A DNA stretch of 64,000 nt from Chaetoderma sp. LZ-2023a (GCA_034401795.1 CM067366.1:80569220-80633219); one strand, 5' to 3'; shown: positions 30,506-45,262, counted from the first letter of the stretch. The notes: a model not told the origin generated them from the sequence alone. Numbers and translations: made by a program.

Positions 30506-30642
30506 ATATTATATCATATCATAATATCCTATGCTATATATTTTATCATGTACTGGCTGTAATTGGACATATTGTTATCTTTTTTTTCCACAACACCGTT
30601 GGTTGCGCAGTGTGCTTACTACTGCTATGCTACTACTAGGCT

Positions 30643-31396
30643 GGTAGGACATGCCCACCCTATCTCTGTACTTGAGGAGACACATGCACGCATATTACAT
30701 GTATGTACACATTTTTACATATATGATGTACATGGATGACCGGTAGGTCTAGTCCACCTAGTAACCGTTAGAATTTTTTTAGTTAACGCACATATATGTG
30801 ACAGGTAGTGGTAACGGACATTCGGCCGGTATAAATACACCAGATTTCAGCTGGCAATGTACACATAGCTTACTACTAGACTGGTAGGACACGTCCACCA
30901 TCTCTGTGCTTGAGAAAATGCCTGTTACTGCTATACTACTAGACTGGTGGGACAAGCCCACCTTATCTCTGTGCTTGAGGAGATGTATGCACACATGCTA
31001 TATACAAATTTTACTTATATTATGTTCATAGATGACTGGTAGGCCTAACCCACCTATGCCCATTAGAATTTTTAGTTGACCCACACAGATATAACGTTAG
31101 ATAGTAATTACGGGTTAAGTTTTTACTGTGGCAACAGCTTACTAGAATGGTAGGACACGCCCACCTTATATGTGTGGTTGAGGTACCACAGTGATTTCCT
31201 TGTGGTCACCCTGTGCTAGTAGCAATATTCCTACTTGGCCGGTTGGTGTATATAGGTATGTTACTTTAGGTTAGCTAATATTAACTCGAGACCCACATAC
31301 ATCTCTGAAGAGGTAAGACATACCCACCTTAATAGTGTACTTGTGATATCCAGGGAGGATGTTTGAGCCCCTGTAGGTTGGTAGGGCAAACCCGCC
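30643..31396. repeat. Array of eight 17-bp quasi-palindromes (GGTRGG-N5-CCCACC)
   Basis: Sites begin at 30,643; 30,742; 30,883; 30,946; 31,038; 31,149; 31,312 and 31,380, with a ninth at 32,758. Each is exactly 17 bases: inverted arms GGTAGG/CCCACC with a variable 5-base spacer. Flanking phrases such as ACTACTAGACT and ATCTCTGTGCTTGAGG recur at several of them. The blocks at 30,729-30,800 and 31,021-31,095 are diverged duplicates. Confidence 0.75.
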
Positions 31397-31419
31397 TGGC
31401 ATGGGTGTTTGCAGATGAG

Positions 31420-32400
31420 AATTCCAGTTATGTAGCTGCAGACTAGTAATAGATCGTGGACAAAGACAGCGGTATCCATTTGGCTCATAACCCGCTTCTT
31501 AATAGCAAATGCAATGAGCGATGGCTTCGCACGAAGCCATCGCGATCGAAGTGAGCATATATAGATAACATGTACATATGTGTAATGAGGAAAAATCAAC
31601 AGAAAATGAGACAGGTAACCAGGCTAAAATACATATACCATGCGACTGAGAAAACTTCGTTTCTGGTCACAGTTTCGGCTTATGATATAGCTTTTGTGGT
31701 TTCTTCATGGGCCCTCCGTTGCATTTATGGGATATGGTTCTTCATTATTCGTATGTTCCCCTAGTCATTTTAGGGCAACCTACTGCACATTTTCAATGTC
31801 CAAAATTTGTGTGATATTGTTATCACGAAATAGCGTACATTTACATCAGAATGTAAAACGGTTAAATCGTCTGAGTGATGCAGACCAGATACACGCTTTA
31901 TTTATGCCTATTTATGCGTCTGTAAATGCAACATGTTTGGTTGACTGTCTCGTATTATTTTTAATGCTCATGGATGTGGAAAGTCGTTGTTGTCAATATC
32001 GTATGTATTTAGCGCTGATAGAAGGAAATTTAAGGCTGGGTACCACGCGATTCGCACCCGGATGGAATGTACATTCATGTATTTACTCGCAGACATGCAT
32101 TAATTCCTGTTTTTTGTCTGGATAAACGCGATCTAAAAATTCTAGCGGATGACATTTCATTATGATATCATTGTTACTATGGACTTGTTTGTATTTCCCC
32201 AAATAGCGAGGAGCACCGTGATATGTCGGTACAAATTTTATAACGTTATTGGACTGGAGCAACTATTTAATGGTGCAGGCCCTGGTAAACGATGCAATAA
32301 TGCTGACGGATATCACTGACAACGGGCATACGCATTGTTTTTAATATCGTGGACTGGATTTACCAGAATGCCCTCCACGCATGATTAAGAATTAGCTTCG
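31420..32400. other. No recognisable gene
   Basis: Contains a short perfect palindrome GCGATGGCTTCGCACGAAGC (31,517-31,536) extended to CATCGC. A 143-codon plus-strand frame (31,694-32,125) is broken in the second copy and has no recognised domain. Confidence 0.4.
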
Positions 32401-32401
32401 A

Positions 32402-32567
32402 ATGTACTGTGGTGCTGGCGGTATCCCGCAATTCCGCAGTTCGGCTTTCGCGGCTGCCGGGCTAGCTGATTCCCGCCGTTTCTACGGACGCCCGGCAGTC
32501 GTACCTTGGAACCTGAACCGTGCATATCTGCCGCTTGTTCCACTGGCCGATTCAAGACCTCTGTTGG
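32402..32567 (+). CDS. Possible first exon (GC-rich, ATG to GTGAGT)
   Basis: A GC- and CpG-rich island in AT-rich surroundings opens with ATG at 32,402 (MYCGAGGIPQFRSSAF) and stays open to a strong donor, TTGG|GTGAGT, at 32,567/32,568. The matching copy at 49,613-49,783 has the same ATG and donor, but indels change the frame of the last about 13 codons. No downstream exon was identified and the protein is not recognised. It could equally be a CpG-rich promoter or 5' UTR. Confidence 0.3.
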
Positions 32568-32599
32568 GTGAGTAACGTTTTATTCGTAGTTAAGTTACT

Positions 32600-33624
32600 A
32601 CAGTACTATACATGGGCATACGTATCTATGATATTTCGACCATATACAAATTCGTCTTATTTATTTAAGCAATAAATGGTGTCTGCGTTCGCTTATAGGC
32701 AACGCCTATTTTCATATTACATTTGGTGCCCATTTTAATACATGTGGACAGCAGATTGGTAGGACATGCCCACCTTATCAGATGAATTTGGCTGATTAGC
32801 TAGTGGCATTGTGATTGTTGATGATGTAATCACTTAAGGTGGTAAATGATGGGAAGTTATTGATCCATACATGTGTGGCATTTGACCATCATTTTAAAAT
32901 GACTGGGTAGCACATTGTGCACCTAATTTCATATTAACATTAAGCTAGATAGCTGAACGTAGCTCTGGAAATATTAGTGAAAAAATAATAACGAAAACCG
33001 GTATTTTTGTTAATTTTACTGCTGAAAATACTAATTATTCATCAACCAATACATATAGTAGACTATTAGTACATAACAACGGCACTGTACGAGATAGGAC
33101 ACAGAAAACAAAAGTAGTATTTGCTAAAGCATCACCTTGTTAAATAATGCCATTTTCTCTGTTCTGTTCTGTAATTCCCGTCCTTCGGTGGGATCGTAGG
33201 ACCATCATCATCACCATCATCATTTTTTGCTATTTGATTTGATTTTATTCTCTTGGTAAATATTACAAATTACAAATATGATAACAGGGAGTCCACTGGA
33301 GGCTGTGCCTATTAGCATGTGGACCCCTGACATAGAATAACATACAAATTACACATGCTTTTAACGTAAGTAGACATAAGGCATTATGACAATATATTAT
33401 AGATAACTACAGACAACTAATATAGGATTTGACATAAAAAAAGAAAAGAGAAAAAAAAGAAAGAAAAAAGACAAGACATTTGACAAACATGGTTCACTTG
33501 TTCTTGATTGTTTTTCATACTGTGGGTAACATATTTCACTCATTGGAATGGGCTAGGGGATGAATGGGTGGGGTTGGAGGGGGAGGGGTGGGGGTGGGGG
33601 CTGGAGTTCATCCTGTTTCTGTTG

Positions 33625-33627
<3 letters not shown>
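32600..33627. other. No gene. A/G-rich tract and unassigned repeat-like sequence
   Basis: 33,436-33,475 is a purine tract (AAAAAAAGAAAAGAG...). The block around 33,270-33,340 (GGGAGTCCACTGGAGGCTGT) resembles the interior of a dispersed repeat, but no second copy is present outside the duplication. Confidence 0.4.

Positions 33628-33722
<95 letters not shown>
33628..33722. repeat. (TTA)n-(TAA)n-(TTA)n microsatellite
   Basis: The trinucleotide changes phase from TTA to TAA at about 33,664 and back at about 33,690, so the tract is self-complementary. The second copy is at 50,849-50,942. Confidence 0.9.
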
Positions 33723-33724
33723 GT

Positions 33725-36700
33725 CTATCACCTTCTTTCCCTAGAAGAAAGAGAGTAAATGTGACCATGTGAGTCTGTGCGAGTCTATTTCTTAGTGTGT
33801 CTGTCATGACTGGGTTTCTTAGAGCTCTTAGATATGATCAAGTTCTGGATCTGTGTATATCTTGAGGAGTGCTGGTCAAATTTGACTAAGATTTTAACAC
33901 AGAAGCTGCACACTGGCTGAATATTCAGAAAAGCCATGTGACCGAGAGTTGTTGGTGGCTTAGCCACCCACAGACCCCGGTCAAATCCTCTTCAAAACAT
34001 CCAGCAAGAGGAGCTATGACCTTTGCGATGTGTTGTATGTAGGACACAGGAGCCAGACATTCACATAAAATATAATATAATGAAATAAATTAAATTAAAT
34101 ATGATTATGGTTAATGATACAGCAAATATAACAATGGCCAACATGATTCTAGCAACAAACTGTTTTCGTTATGACGTAAGTAATCTTCTGCACGCATTTG
34201 GAATAGAAGACATTACTGCCTTATGCATAAAATTCTCCCACAAATTCCACTAGGTCCAGAATATTCAGCAGTACCTTTTATTTTATCTAGACAATATGCC
34301 AAACCGGAGTGTAGAGGCAAGGAAAGAATAGTAATATCAATATTGTTAACAGGTGGTTCTTCATGATGAATTGCTGGTAATTTCTGTGGTGTCCGGGCGC
34401 ATCAAGGTGCAGTAACTAATGTATGAGTGAGGTCTAATTACTCGATTTAGTACATATTAATGAACATTTGTTCAATAATATGTTTGTAGGAATTTTGATT
34501 AATAATCTGTGTATGTGTGTTCGTGTCTGTGTTATTTCAGCGTTTTGTAGCTTGAATGGATGGTTTCTGTTTTGAGATTTCCATTCTATTGTATTCCGTG
34601 TGAAATGTAGCTCGCGGGGTAATGTCGGGCCATTCCAGTGTATCATGTCGACTCGCTGCGCAGCAAGTACACGACGAATAATGACGCTGGCTAGCATCCA
34701 GTCTCGGGGTGATGGATCCTGTATGAGACTGCCCTGCGGGTAACAAAAACTGGCTCCTAAGGCCGGTGGAACTCATTCGTTCTGGTGGGGCCATGCGACC
34801 ATTGTCGCGAACATTAAATACAACTGTCTCATCCCAAGAATTTGTGTCACCAGTATGCCTGTCGTGATCTATGGACTTACAAGATTTGATTTGGTGACCT
34901 AAAAAAATAAGTCTATACAATGATTTTACCTAAACAATTATGAATATGCTAGATAAAACTAAATAAGAGCATACGAAAATACGAGACATAGAGACGGGTA
35001 GATGAGCTTTTAAACATGGTGCGTAGGGGGGGTGGGGTGGGGGGGGGCGTAGGTGGGCGTGTTTGCGTGCGTGCGTGCATATGTGCATTGACTTGTACAT
35101 TAAGTCTTTGAACATTGTGCAAACAAGTGCTGGGTCTTCATTACATCTGTTATTTTATCTCACTTCTTGCTGTGAGAAGATTGATTACCCTGAGACCTCT
35201 TATATTCTTGTACATGCTTAGTCTCGAGTTTGAACATTTTGAACCGTCTGGAAATAAAATAGCATTCGCTACCTTATCGCAGTAGTGGTGAGCCCATCGA
35301 TACAGGAATTCGACATACAGATACAGATGCCCATAACTAGGAAGCAAAACCTTGTAAATATGTTCGCGCATTGTAAACAGTGGTGCAAATAGGTGCCCCC
35401 TTCCCGGAGACATCAGTGCGAGTATATAGCTCGCAGATTGATCATCAATGAGCAGCAAAGCAGTTCTCCATCATTGGAGGTCAAGATATAAACAAAACAA
35501 CACAATTTCTGCCCACTTATATAAGTGGATACTCCATGCTACCAGTGAGAGTAAAGTGAAGTGTGCCTGATCAGTCAACCGTCCATGTCACATCGTTGCC
35601 AGGCCTGGTCTGTTGTTGTAGTTTTTGGCTGTACTTCTAGTTCAGTTTTACACGGGCTCGAGCGTATGTTACTATTACAGTTTTGATGACTGCATTCGTT
35701 AACCTGACCTCCCTGAATGTCACTGTCACTGAGCTGTTCAATAATAAGAAGTAGCAAGGACAAATATAATTTTCCACCCCTCCCCAACCCCTCCCAACCC
35801 CATCCCAATCTCTGGCTGCTTATTTGGAGACATCCACTGTGACAGTCAATCGCATAGCATGCTTGTTTCACAGCTGTTTTAAAATTGCTCTCAAGGCTGG
35901 CCATCATCTCTGGTGCTCTACAGTGCTCTACAGGGCAACCATCTCTCCAGATTTATAAAAAAAAATGCAGATTTTTTAACAGGCCTCCTGATTTCTGGAC
36001 ATGCCATCAAATATCCGGATTTTTTTTCATCCACATATCCCCAAAAAGATTTTTAGCACAATTCTGAGTAGACACGGCTAAGCTACCTGCATGGCAACTC
36101 GATAATATTTCGAAAAATTGTAATGGATTGATTTTCTATTGGTCATTCGTATGCAACATAACCTAATATTAACATAACATAGCATATTAACATAACCTAA
36201 ACACGTATAAAATGATTTTGTTCTTTAATTCTTGTACTAATGATGGCCACATGTTCGGTGTGTAATGGATGAGTCTCATGCCGTGTAATCATTCATCTCA
36301 ATTCTGTAACATCACATGACTACCCATATCTAAGACTGTTGAAACGATCAGCTACTCTAAACAGGTAGACCACGTCGAGAGTGATCTTAAATTGTCGCAA
36401 TGAAGATACAAAACAAGCATGTTTATTGCCGGTTTATTTCTGTATGCAGGAGTTATTACAACAAAGCTAAGCAACACACCCCATACATAGACAAGTCTTT
36501 CAAGTTAAGATCACAAGTTAACGATCCCCTTGACCAGTCACTTCGTGTTATATAATAGGCCTATTTCGATAGGTAATCATGCTCCAACCACGCCCACGCA
36601 TTGTTACTGATTCCCCCACCGCTTTATAACAGGCCAAAATGAGCATTACAAGGATGTATCCTATGTAATGCAATACAATGAGAATCAGAAAGATGTTATA

Positions 36701-37652
36701 TCCAATCCTGTATAAATCACAAGGGTCTTATTACACAGTCGAACACTAGTCAGTTAAAATACTCATTTTACCAATTTGGGCACTATATTGTATGCATATA
36801 ATATTCCGCTTGACGTACACACAGCTTTTAGACCTACTAAACCATTTAAAATCAAGCATGATTCTAACATCGCATTATAGGTAATAATACGTGTACATTA
36901 GGTGCTGCTTGCTATTTAATTTAGTAACTGCAACATAAGACAAGTACCTGTCATGGCAGTAGCAACTTATACTCAAAGTAAGTGGAATCATTCTAATACC
37001 ATTTTCAACAGCGACTGATTAAAACTATCATCAATTCCGACTAGTACAAAATATATTTCTAAATGGATCAGGAATGTCTACCACCCATCAATCCATCCAT
37101 CCACCCTGTTTGTTCGTTCAGTCTTAGAATGAGCTATCATCAAATAATATTTATAGAGTAAAATCATACAGCAATAAATGAGCTATCACACCATCATTGT
37201 AAAATTACTCGGTCAGTGATATTTAAAATCACTTGTATAAAGCGGCCATAATATTTGGTTCTCTGGGGAATACCATTATTATTATGCTAGTCTTGTATAA
37301 GATTAGAACAACTTATAAGGATGACATTCTGACAATGACATTAATGAATATTCATATCCGAAATAACATTACAAAATTTAGGATCAAATACAGCCTCACA
37401 AAAGGTCAAGGAGTTAATGTAAATAATAATCGGGATATGATGATCGTCAGCAGTAGCTAATCCCTCGAGTCACATCACATCCCATATCTACAACATGATT
37501 ACTATAATGTATATTGTTATAACCTGAGCCAAATACATAGTTTCATCAGGCATGGTGGGTGATCTTATTGCTGCAAACTGTCCAATGATAGTCATCTTAA
37601 TTTCACTGTTAGCTATAAACATGCTAGCCGCCACTGTGAACTGGATTGGGCT
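33725..37652. other. About 3.9 kb without an identified gene
   Basis: AT-rich. Minus-strand open frames at 34,434-34,920 and 35,150-35,458 persist in part in the second copy but show no known domain. A GGGGTGGGGTGGGGGGGG tract lies at 35,029-35,047 and a (GTGC)n patch near 35,070. Confidence 0.4.
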
Positions 37653-39898
<2,246 letters not shown>

Positions 39899-40300
39899 TA
39901 TATATATATGAACTTGTCCAACCAATGATTGCTGCATGAGGCTCATTCTGAGATGTATAAAATTTAATATTTCTAGATTTTAATATATGCTTCACTGCAG
40001 CATTTACAACCCCCACCCTTGTCGCTCTGATGTTCGGAAAGCTTTTTAGTACTTCTGAAATAGTTTTGGCCGTTTTATTCATTAAAGATTGAACCCATAA
40101 AAAATTTGATAAACTTTATACAATGTACAATAGATAATTTGTATTGTCATTGTCTTTGACTAACACTGACATGTCGCTAAGATTGACTTGCCCTAATTGA
40201 TCTATGCTAGTGAGTCTGATATGATCTCTAGCAAACTTCACGTGTCTAGGTCTGTATAAGGAATAACTTGATTGACTTGCTAACATTCTCGAACATGTTT
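39899..40300 (-). pseudogene. Polinton-type integrase, catalytic-core part (decayed)
   Basis: From right to left: LASQSSYSLYRPRHVKFARD, IDQLGQVNLSDMSVL (first catalytic Asp position, here Asn), YLLYIV, FLWVQSLMNKTAKTISEVL, then VNAAVKHILKSRNIKFYTSQ and NEPHAAI. The last block matches the integrase stretch just before the catalytic Glu, which is replaced (the family has E where this reads IG). A stop lies between YLLYIV and FLWVQ. The frame runs straight into the Tc1 terminus at 39,898 and resumes at 38,090. Confidence 0.72.
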
Positions 40301-40439
40301 TTGCGATATGCGCCCATTAAAGCTGCACTGTGGCTTATCAACGTCCCTGAAAGTTGCAGGATGATGAGCATTATTATATCTATATTTGAGTCTGACATCT
40401 ATAGCTCTCGATTTACCTTTTCCCATTGCCATATTCTAA

Positions 40440-41392
40440 TCAAGTTTGCTCAGCTTTTGGCAACCAACGGGAACGTAACTTGCAGCCACCACCAGTGCTG
40501 CTGTTGCTGCCGCTCTCTTCAGAAGTTAAGTAATGTTTATTGCTAGAGCGTCTATGGCATACACGTGATGCTCTTTCAAAGTCTGGCGAGGTGCTTTGTA
40601 TTTGGTTCCATGCAGTATCGGTGCCTACAATGCGTCTCGGCATATTAACATTGCATAGCAGTTTACTAAAGGCACATCCAACTGGTGAACTTTTAATAGG
40701 GATAGGCTCGTATCGACGTCTTGATACTACAGTGGTGGTTACCAAATCCACAAGGTTACTATGATGGTAGAACTCTCCATTTATAGTCACTCGGTTACCA
40801 TCATTGACAGAAAACTGAACTTGCTCTTAACAAATCGAACACTAAGGCAGCACCCCGAGAGCTGTGAGCCTTACTTAATGAGCTAACTATGCTCTCAGCA
40901 GAGTCCTAGGGTATGATTATGCTGACAGCAAGTGGTGTGGGTGTAGTTGGGGGATGTATGTTAAGCTTGATGCTGAGGTTGAGGTAGTTGATCTTGTTGA
41001 ATGTCAGTTCTAGTAGAAATGACAGATTTACCTAATGGTCTAAGGGGATTACTCTGACCAAAATTCGATTGGTGCTTATGTAATCAACACCGTTACAATG
41101 TCTGGGAGTATAAGTTGGCTTTGTCTCTAGCCTGCAAATCCCCATGTGAAAGAATACTTTGCATCTCGTCATCTAGATTCACTGCTGAACGGGTGTTCAA
41201 AGCACTATTTAGTAGATTAATTTTAGAGCCAGCGCTTGGAATCTCTATCAGGTTATGCATTATGAAGGCCATTTCCTGAACGGGGTTTATAGTTTTTACT
41301 GACCTAATAGCTTTGAGATAATCGGTAGCACCATGGGTAGTAGAAATTGAAAGAATACTGGATAAGCATGTGTCTACGATATAAATGCCCAC
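40440..41392 (-). pseudogene. Polinton-associated companion protein (decayed, function unknown)
   Basis: Two well-kept blocks lie on the minus strand, separated by a worn middle. 41,392-41,093 ends in VNLDDEMQSILSHGDLQARD followed by KANLYSQTL. 40,790-40,440 starts VTINGEFYHHSNLVDLV and continues VNMPRRIVGT. The middle keeps ESIVSSLSKAHSSRGAALVF in another frame. From memory, proteins with a helical L-DxEM-xIL-xxxDL segment followed by a (V/I)xGxxxxxSNIVDLV block accompany Polinton-like integrases in marine invertebrates. Here the gene lies immediately upstream of the integrase relic on the same strand. The role is not known to me. Confidence 0.55.
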
Positions 41393-41522
41393 CCGTCCAC
41401 CACCCCACCCCCATTGTGACTAAGGAACCTTATATGATGACGATATTTGGCCAACCACTTATATTAATTTCTATTGAGCTTAATATTCCCATGAATAAGA
41501 TTTAAACATTCTGATCAGGCTT

Positions 41523-41712
41523 GTGTACAAGTGCAAATGCATTTGCATTTGCAATTTGAATGCATTTGCACTTGCATTTGCATTTAGATGCAATTATGAA
41601 ATTTATGACTCATTTGCATTTGCACTTGCATTTGAATCTCATGTATTTGTATTTGCATTTGCATTTGTATGAAAGGGGTTGCATTTACATTTGAGTTTTC
41701 AAATGCATTGGA
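41523..41712. repeat. Hexamer array CATTTG/CAAATG at the left hAT end
   Basis: More than fifteen CATTTG/CAAATG or close variants occur in 190 bp, mirrored by a sparser array at 43,735-43,850. Confidence 0.85.
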
Positions 41713-42130
41713 TTTTTTCAAAAGCACTACTTTTCTCATTTTGTATTTCTTTCAAAATTGATTAGAACGTGCTGCTGTTGTAAATAGCAGCCACAGCACC
41801 CAGTCAAATTAATTTTAAAAAAATTCAACTAAATTATTTGTTAAATCATAAAAAATGCCATATCTGTTGCTAGCAATTAGAAATTTCATTCTCTGTGATT
41901 TATTAACCCATTTCACTATGAAATTCTTAGCATGTAGCTCTCATCCATCAATATACCTAAATATGCAAAATCATGTAGATTTTGAGATTAGTTTTATTAG
42001 ATTAGCAAGCCACAATTTTGTATTTAATTTGTTTCTTAGATAAGCTACAACAATGGATCTCTAGTGCATAATAAATATGATCACCTTAGAAACAGTAAGG
42101 AATGGGTGCCTCCATTCTCTTATCCAATGT

Positions 42131-42745
42131 GTTGACCCTTTAAGACATACATACAAGACCAGTGAAATAATTGGTTCAGTGATTGTCTTCTCTTGGCCTG
42201 CAAATGGACATTTGTAAAGACCACGACAAAGGTGGGTTTTTGGCTGGTTTGGGCACCAAAAGGTTAATGAAACAATCAGACTAAAAGCTTTTGCTGCTTT
42301 GGTCAATACGTTGATTTTCAGGAAAATTAATAATATTCATATGATTATCTGTGTTAAAGAACCGCAGTCTTTTAGCCCCAAAACATAGGTGGTCACTCAA
42401 GCACTTTTGACTACAGTACAATCTACTCAAACTGTACTCTCTATATTCTTTGTCAAAATCATTTCAAAGTAATTAGCATGAGCTTAGTAATATATCTCTG
42501 GTTGCCCAATCTCTGAATAGGGTAGTCTGTTGTTAACTCCATTCATTGGGAAATCTCTTAATCCATTAGTTGCCAAGATTGGCTTTTTGAATGTCCATTT
42601 GCATTATAAGAGAATAAAATTTTTGACAATTTATGACTGAAATGACTGGTGTGGTAATCGAGTCAGTCATTCCAGTGGTATAATTTTAAAGATTATCTTC
42701 TTGGAATGCGAATAGACATTTACCAAGATCAATAAATAATAGATG
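42131..42745. mobile_element. Two family A MITE fragments within the hAT element
   Basis: 42,131-42,266 keeps only one arm (TCTTCTCTTGGCCTGCAAAT ... AAAGGTTAA). 42,560-42,745 keeps both arms around GACTGGTGTGGTAATCGAGTC. Confidence 0.65.
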
Positions 42746-42929
42746 TTGATAATTCTGTTGACATGGGTTAGTTTACTGTTCTCCCATTGTGATTCGAAGC
42801 GCGTGTCATTCAGTCTGACTATAAGCATATACTCAGCCATGTGTAACTAAGATGATCTCAGACAAAGTTAACATTTAAACATTTTAATCTAGAAGTGCCA
42901 GAATCTTAGTTCAGGTCTTGAATGAGCTG

Positions 42930-43235
42930 ATGAACATTTTAAAACAAATTTGACAGGAAACTTTGACCCACAGCTGCCAGTCAAATTATCTTCAAAATAT
43001 TCAACAAAATATTTGTTAAATTCATACAAAAATTACATACGCTGATAACTATTTTGAATGTATTTTGACTGAAACCTGTTGCTGCCATAAGCGCAGTAGC
43101 AACTATCAATAAAATTTCTTTCCAAATATTGAACATAATATTTGATAATTATTTTGAAAGTAATTTGACTGACACATGTTGCTTCCATATGATGCAATGG
43201 CTATTAATGAAATTACCCTTCAAAATAGTCAACAT
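42930..43235. repeat. Three family B hairpins in series
   Basis: Units near 42,935-43,010, 43,045-43,130 and 43,148-43,235, each with TTTTGAA.GTAATTTGACTG and a TTCAAAATATTCAACA-like right arm. They appear to be a local triplication. Confidence 0.65.
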
Positions 43236-43278
43236 AATATTTAGGAATCTGACAATTCAATGCTTTAATGGTTACCAT

Positions 43279-43640
43279 TTAACCCTGTAACACTCATATC
43301 AGCAAAAAACGGCTTCTGCAGTGATCTCGAGAAATGTCCATTTGCAGAGCAGGGGAAGAATATTTTAAATTTACCACTGGAATGACTGGCTCGCAAAAAG
43401 GTCTTCTCTTGGTCTGCAAATAGACATTTTCTTTGACAAAATCGAAACTTTTTTTGAACAAATTCGAGGGTTAAAGTGTTAATGGTGAAATGAGTATTAT
43501 TTTTTCACAGTAAAGTTCCATGTGCAGATAAAGAGAAGACTATTTTTGAAAATTTTACACTGGAATGTCTGGTTCAATAAGCGAGACCGTCATTCCAGTG
43601 GTAAAATTTCAAAAATAGTCTTCTCTTGGTCTGCAAAGTT
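43279..43640. mobile_element. Two family A MITEs within the hAT element
   Basis: 43,279-43,482 starts TTAACCCTGTAACACTC and ends GAGGGTTAA, with the centre deleted. 43,505-43,640 keeps both arms (AGAGAAGACTATTTTTGAAA ... AAAATAGTCTTCTCTTGGTC) but has lost its ends. Confidence 0.7.
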
Positions 43641-43859
43641 TTACAAAAAATAGTCACTACCAGCAGATATATAGATGGCAGATACATGCTCATAATTTCA
43701 GTGCGTTTGCATTGGAACATGCATTTGAGTAAGTTGCAAACATTGGCATTTGCACTTAAATGCAATTGCACTAGGCTGCAGTTGCACTTGCATTTGAATC
43801 ATTTACAAATATTTACATTTGTATTTAAATGCAATACCCTGCACTTGGACCCAAGCCTG

Positions 43860-45120
43860 ATTTCTGATATCACATCCACTAATGTGCAATCGCAACACTC
43901 GAGTTTGGCTTTACATGCCTTAGACATGGCATTAAATAAAAGTTTTAAACGATAAAGATTCTCTCGACACCTCAGGTTTTTGCTACTCCTAATGCGGTTG
44001 CTGCAGTTGTTTCTACCGCTGCTGCTGTGCACATTAGCTCTAGCACCTTTAGCCATTACAATTTTTACTAGACCTGCTGTTGACTACGTAAGTTGAACAC
44101 ATTTATCCAGGCAATATATTGCCACATATGCACAGATATTCCGGTATTGTCTGTTTTATATCTACTAACAGATAGAATGGGGTTCGGATGTAGCATTATT
44201 ATATGCTTCTTGGAGAGCTTAGTTATTCTGAGAATACATTTGACTCACCAATATATTAACCCTTTCATGCCTTAATATATTTACAAAATGTTCTGCATGG
44301 ACTAAATTAAAAAAAAAAACCCCATAAAGTTGACATTTTTCTCGAAATCATTAAAAACATTTTGTTGAAATAAATGAAAACATGTCTTTGCTCACTCAAG
44401 ACTGTAATGGCCCAGCCCGTCCAATACTTTACCAATGGTATATCTGACAATGCTATATGATTATAAATTAAATATCCATATGCCCTGTGATGAGGTATTT
44501 ACGATATTACTGCATCTGGATGGGTGGGCAAGCTGCAAATCTTAAAATAAGTTCAACGCATATACTGGTACCATATTTCACCACACAAATACACCTGCAT
44601 AACAAAAGACAGCTAGCAGCTCCCGGGAAAATCTTTTTATCATTGCCATTGATGATGTTTCATGCATTTTATATATAAACGGCTGTGAAGATAATCTCAG
44701 TAACCGAGCATCATAATTTCAACTCGGAGCTATCGAGCAAATCGTGTCATGAAAAGATCTTCAAATATAGAAAAAAGTGATGAATATCTTTGAGCTAGAT
44801 GCTGTCAGAGTCCTTATGACATACCTCATGGTAGAATGTAACCATATAGTAGTGATGCATGTATACGAGGTTTTATTAACGACCTGTGATATAGGCACTT
44901 CTGACTATGTCCCGGAGTTATGATTTATCCAGTGAAGCAATATTGATTAATTTCAAACCATATGCAGGGGCTTTAATTACTGGACATCCATGGACCCGAC
45001 GGCAAGGATGTTGAGAATATTAAATAAGCCTTGAGGTCAAATTAATAGGCTACTGTCAGACTCTCCACTAATCAGCACAGCAGCCCATCTTTCCTCCTAT
45101 CTACTAATGCAGAGTCTAGC
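43860..45120. other. No recognisable feature
   Basis: AT-rich. Nearly identical in the second copy. Confidence 0.45.
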
Positions 45121-45126
45121 CAGTGT

Positions 45127-45165
45127 GCGTGCGTGCGTGCGTGCGTGAGTGCGTGCGTGAGTGAG

Positions 45166-45242
<77 letters not shown>

Positions 45243-45262
45243 GCGCGTGCGTGCGTGCGTGC
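45127..45262. repeat. (TGCG)n microsatellite
   Basis: About 135 bp of GTGC/TGCG repeats with a few GTGA units. The second copy is at about 62,489-62,629. Confidence 0.95.

Larger units (their letters stand above)
41516..43859. mobile_element. hAT-like non-autonomous element (2,344 bp)
   Basis: The left end CAGGCTTGTGTACAAGTGCA and the right end (reverse complement CAGGCTTGGGTCCAAGTGCA) are inverted repeats. The flanks ATTCTGAT (41,508-41,515) and ATTTCTGAT (from 43,860) are an 8-bp target duplication offset by one base. Both ends carry dense TGCATTTGCAAATG-type hexamer arrays (41,523-41,712 and 43,735-43,850). The interior has no transposase and contains several family A and B hairpins. Confidence 0.75.

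Noticed and set aside
31694..32125. 143-codon plus-strand frame
   Set aside because: It is broken by single-base differences in the second copy, has no known domain and lies in low-complexity AT-rich DNA.
33508..33758. Poly-Ile, poly-Leu and poly-Asn frames
   Set aside because: They are translations of the TTA/TAA microsatellite.
34434..35458. Minus-strand frames with partly conserved translation, including one after a polypyrimidine-AG
   Set aside because: I considered exons of an unknown gene. The frames are disrupted between copies and no family or partner exon could be found.
35920..36065. CAGGGCAACCATCTCTCCAG as a hAT left end
   Set aside because: No matching inverted end or target duplication was found to the right.
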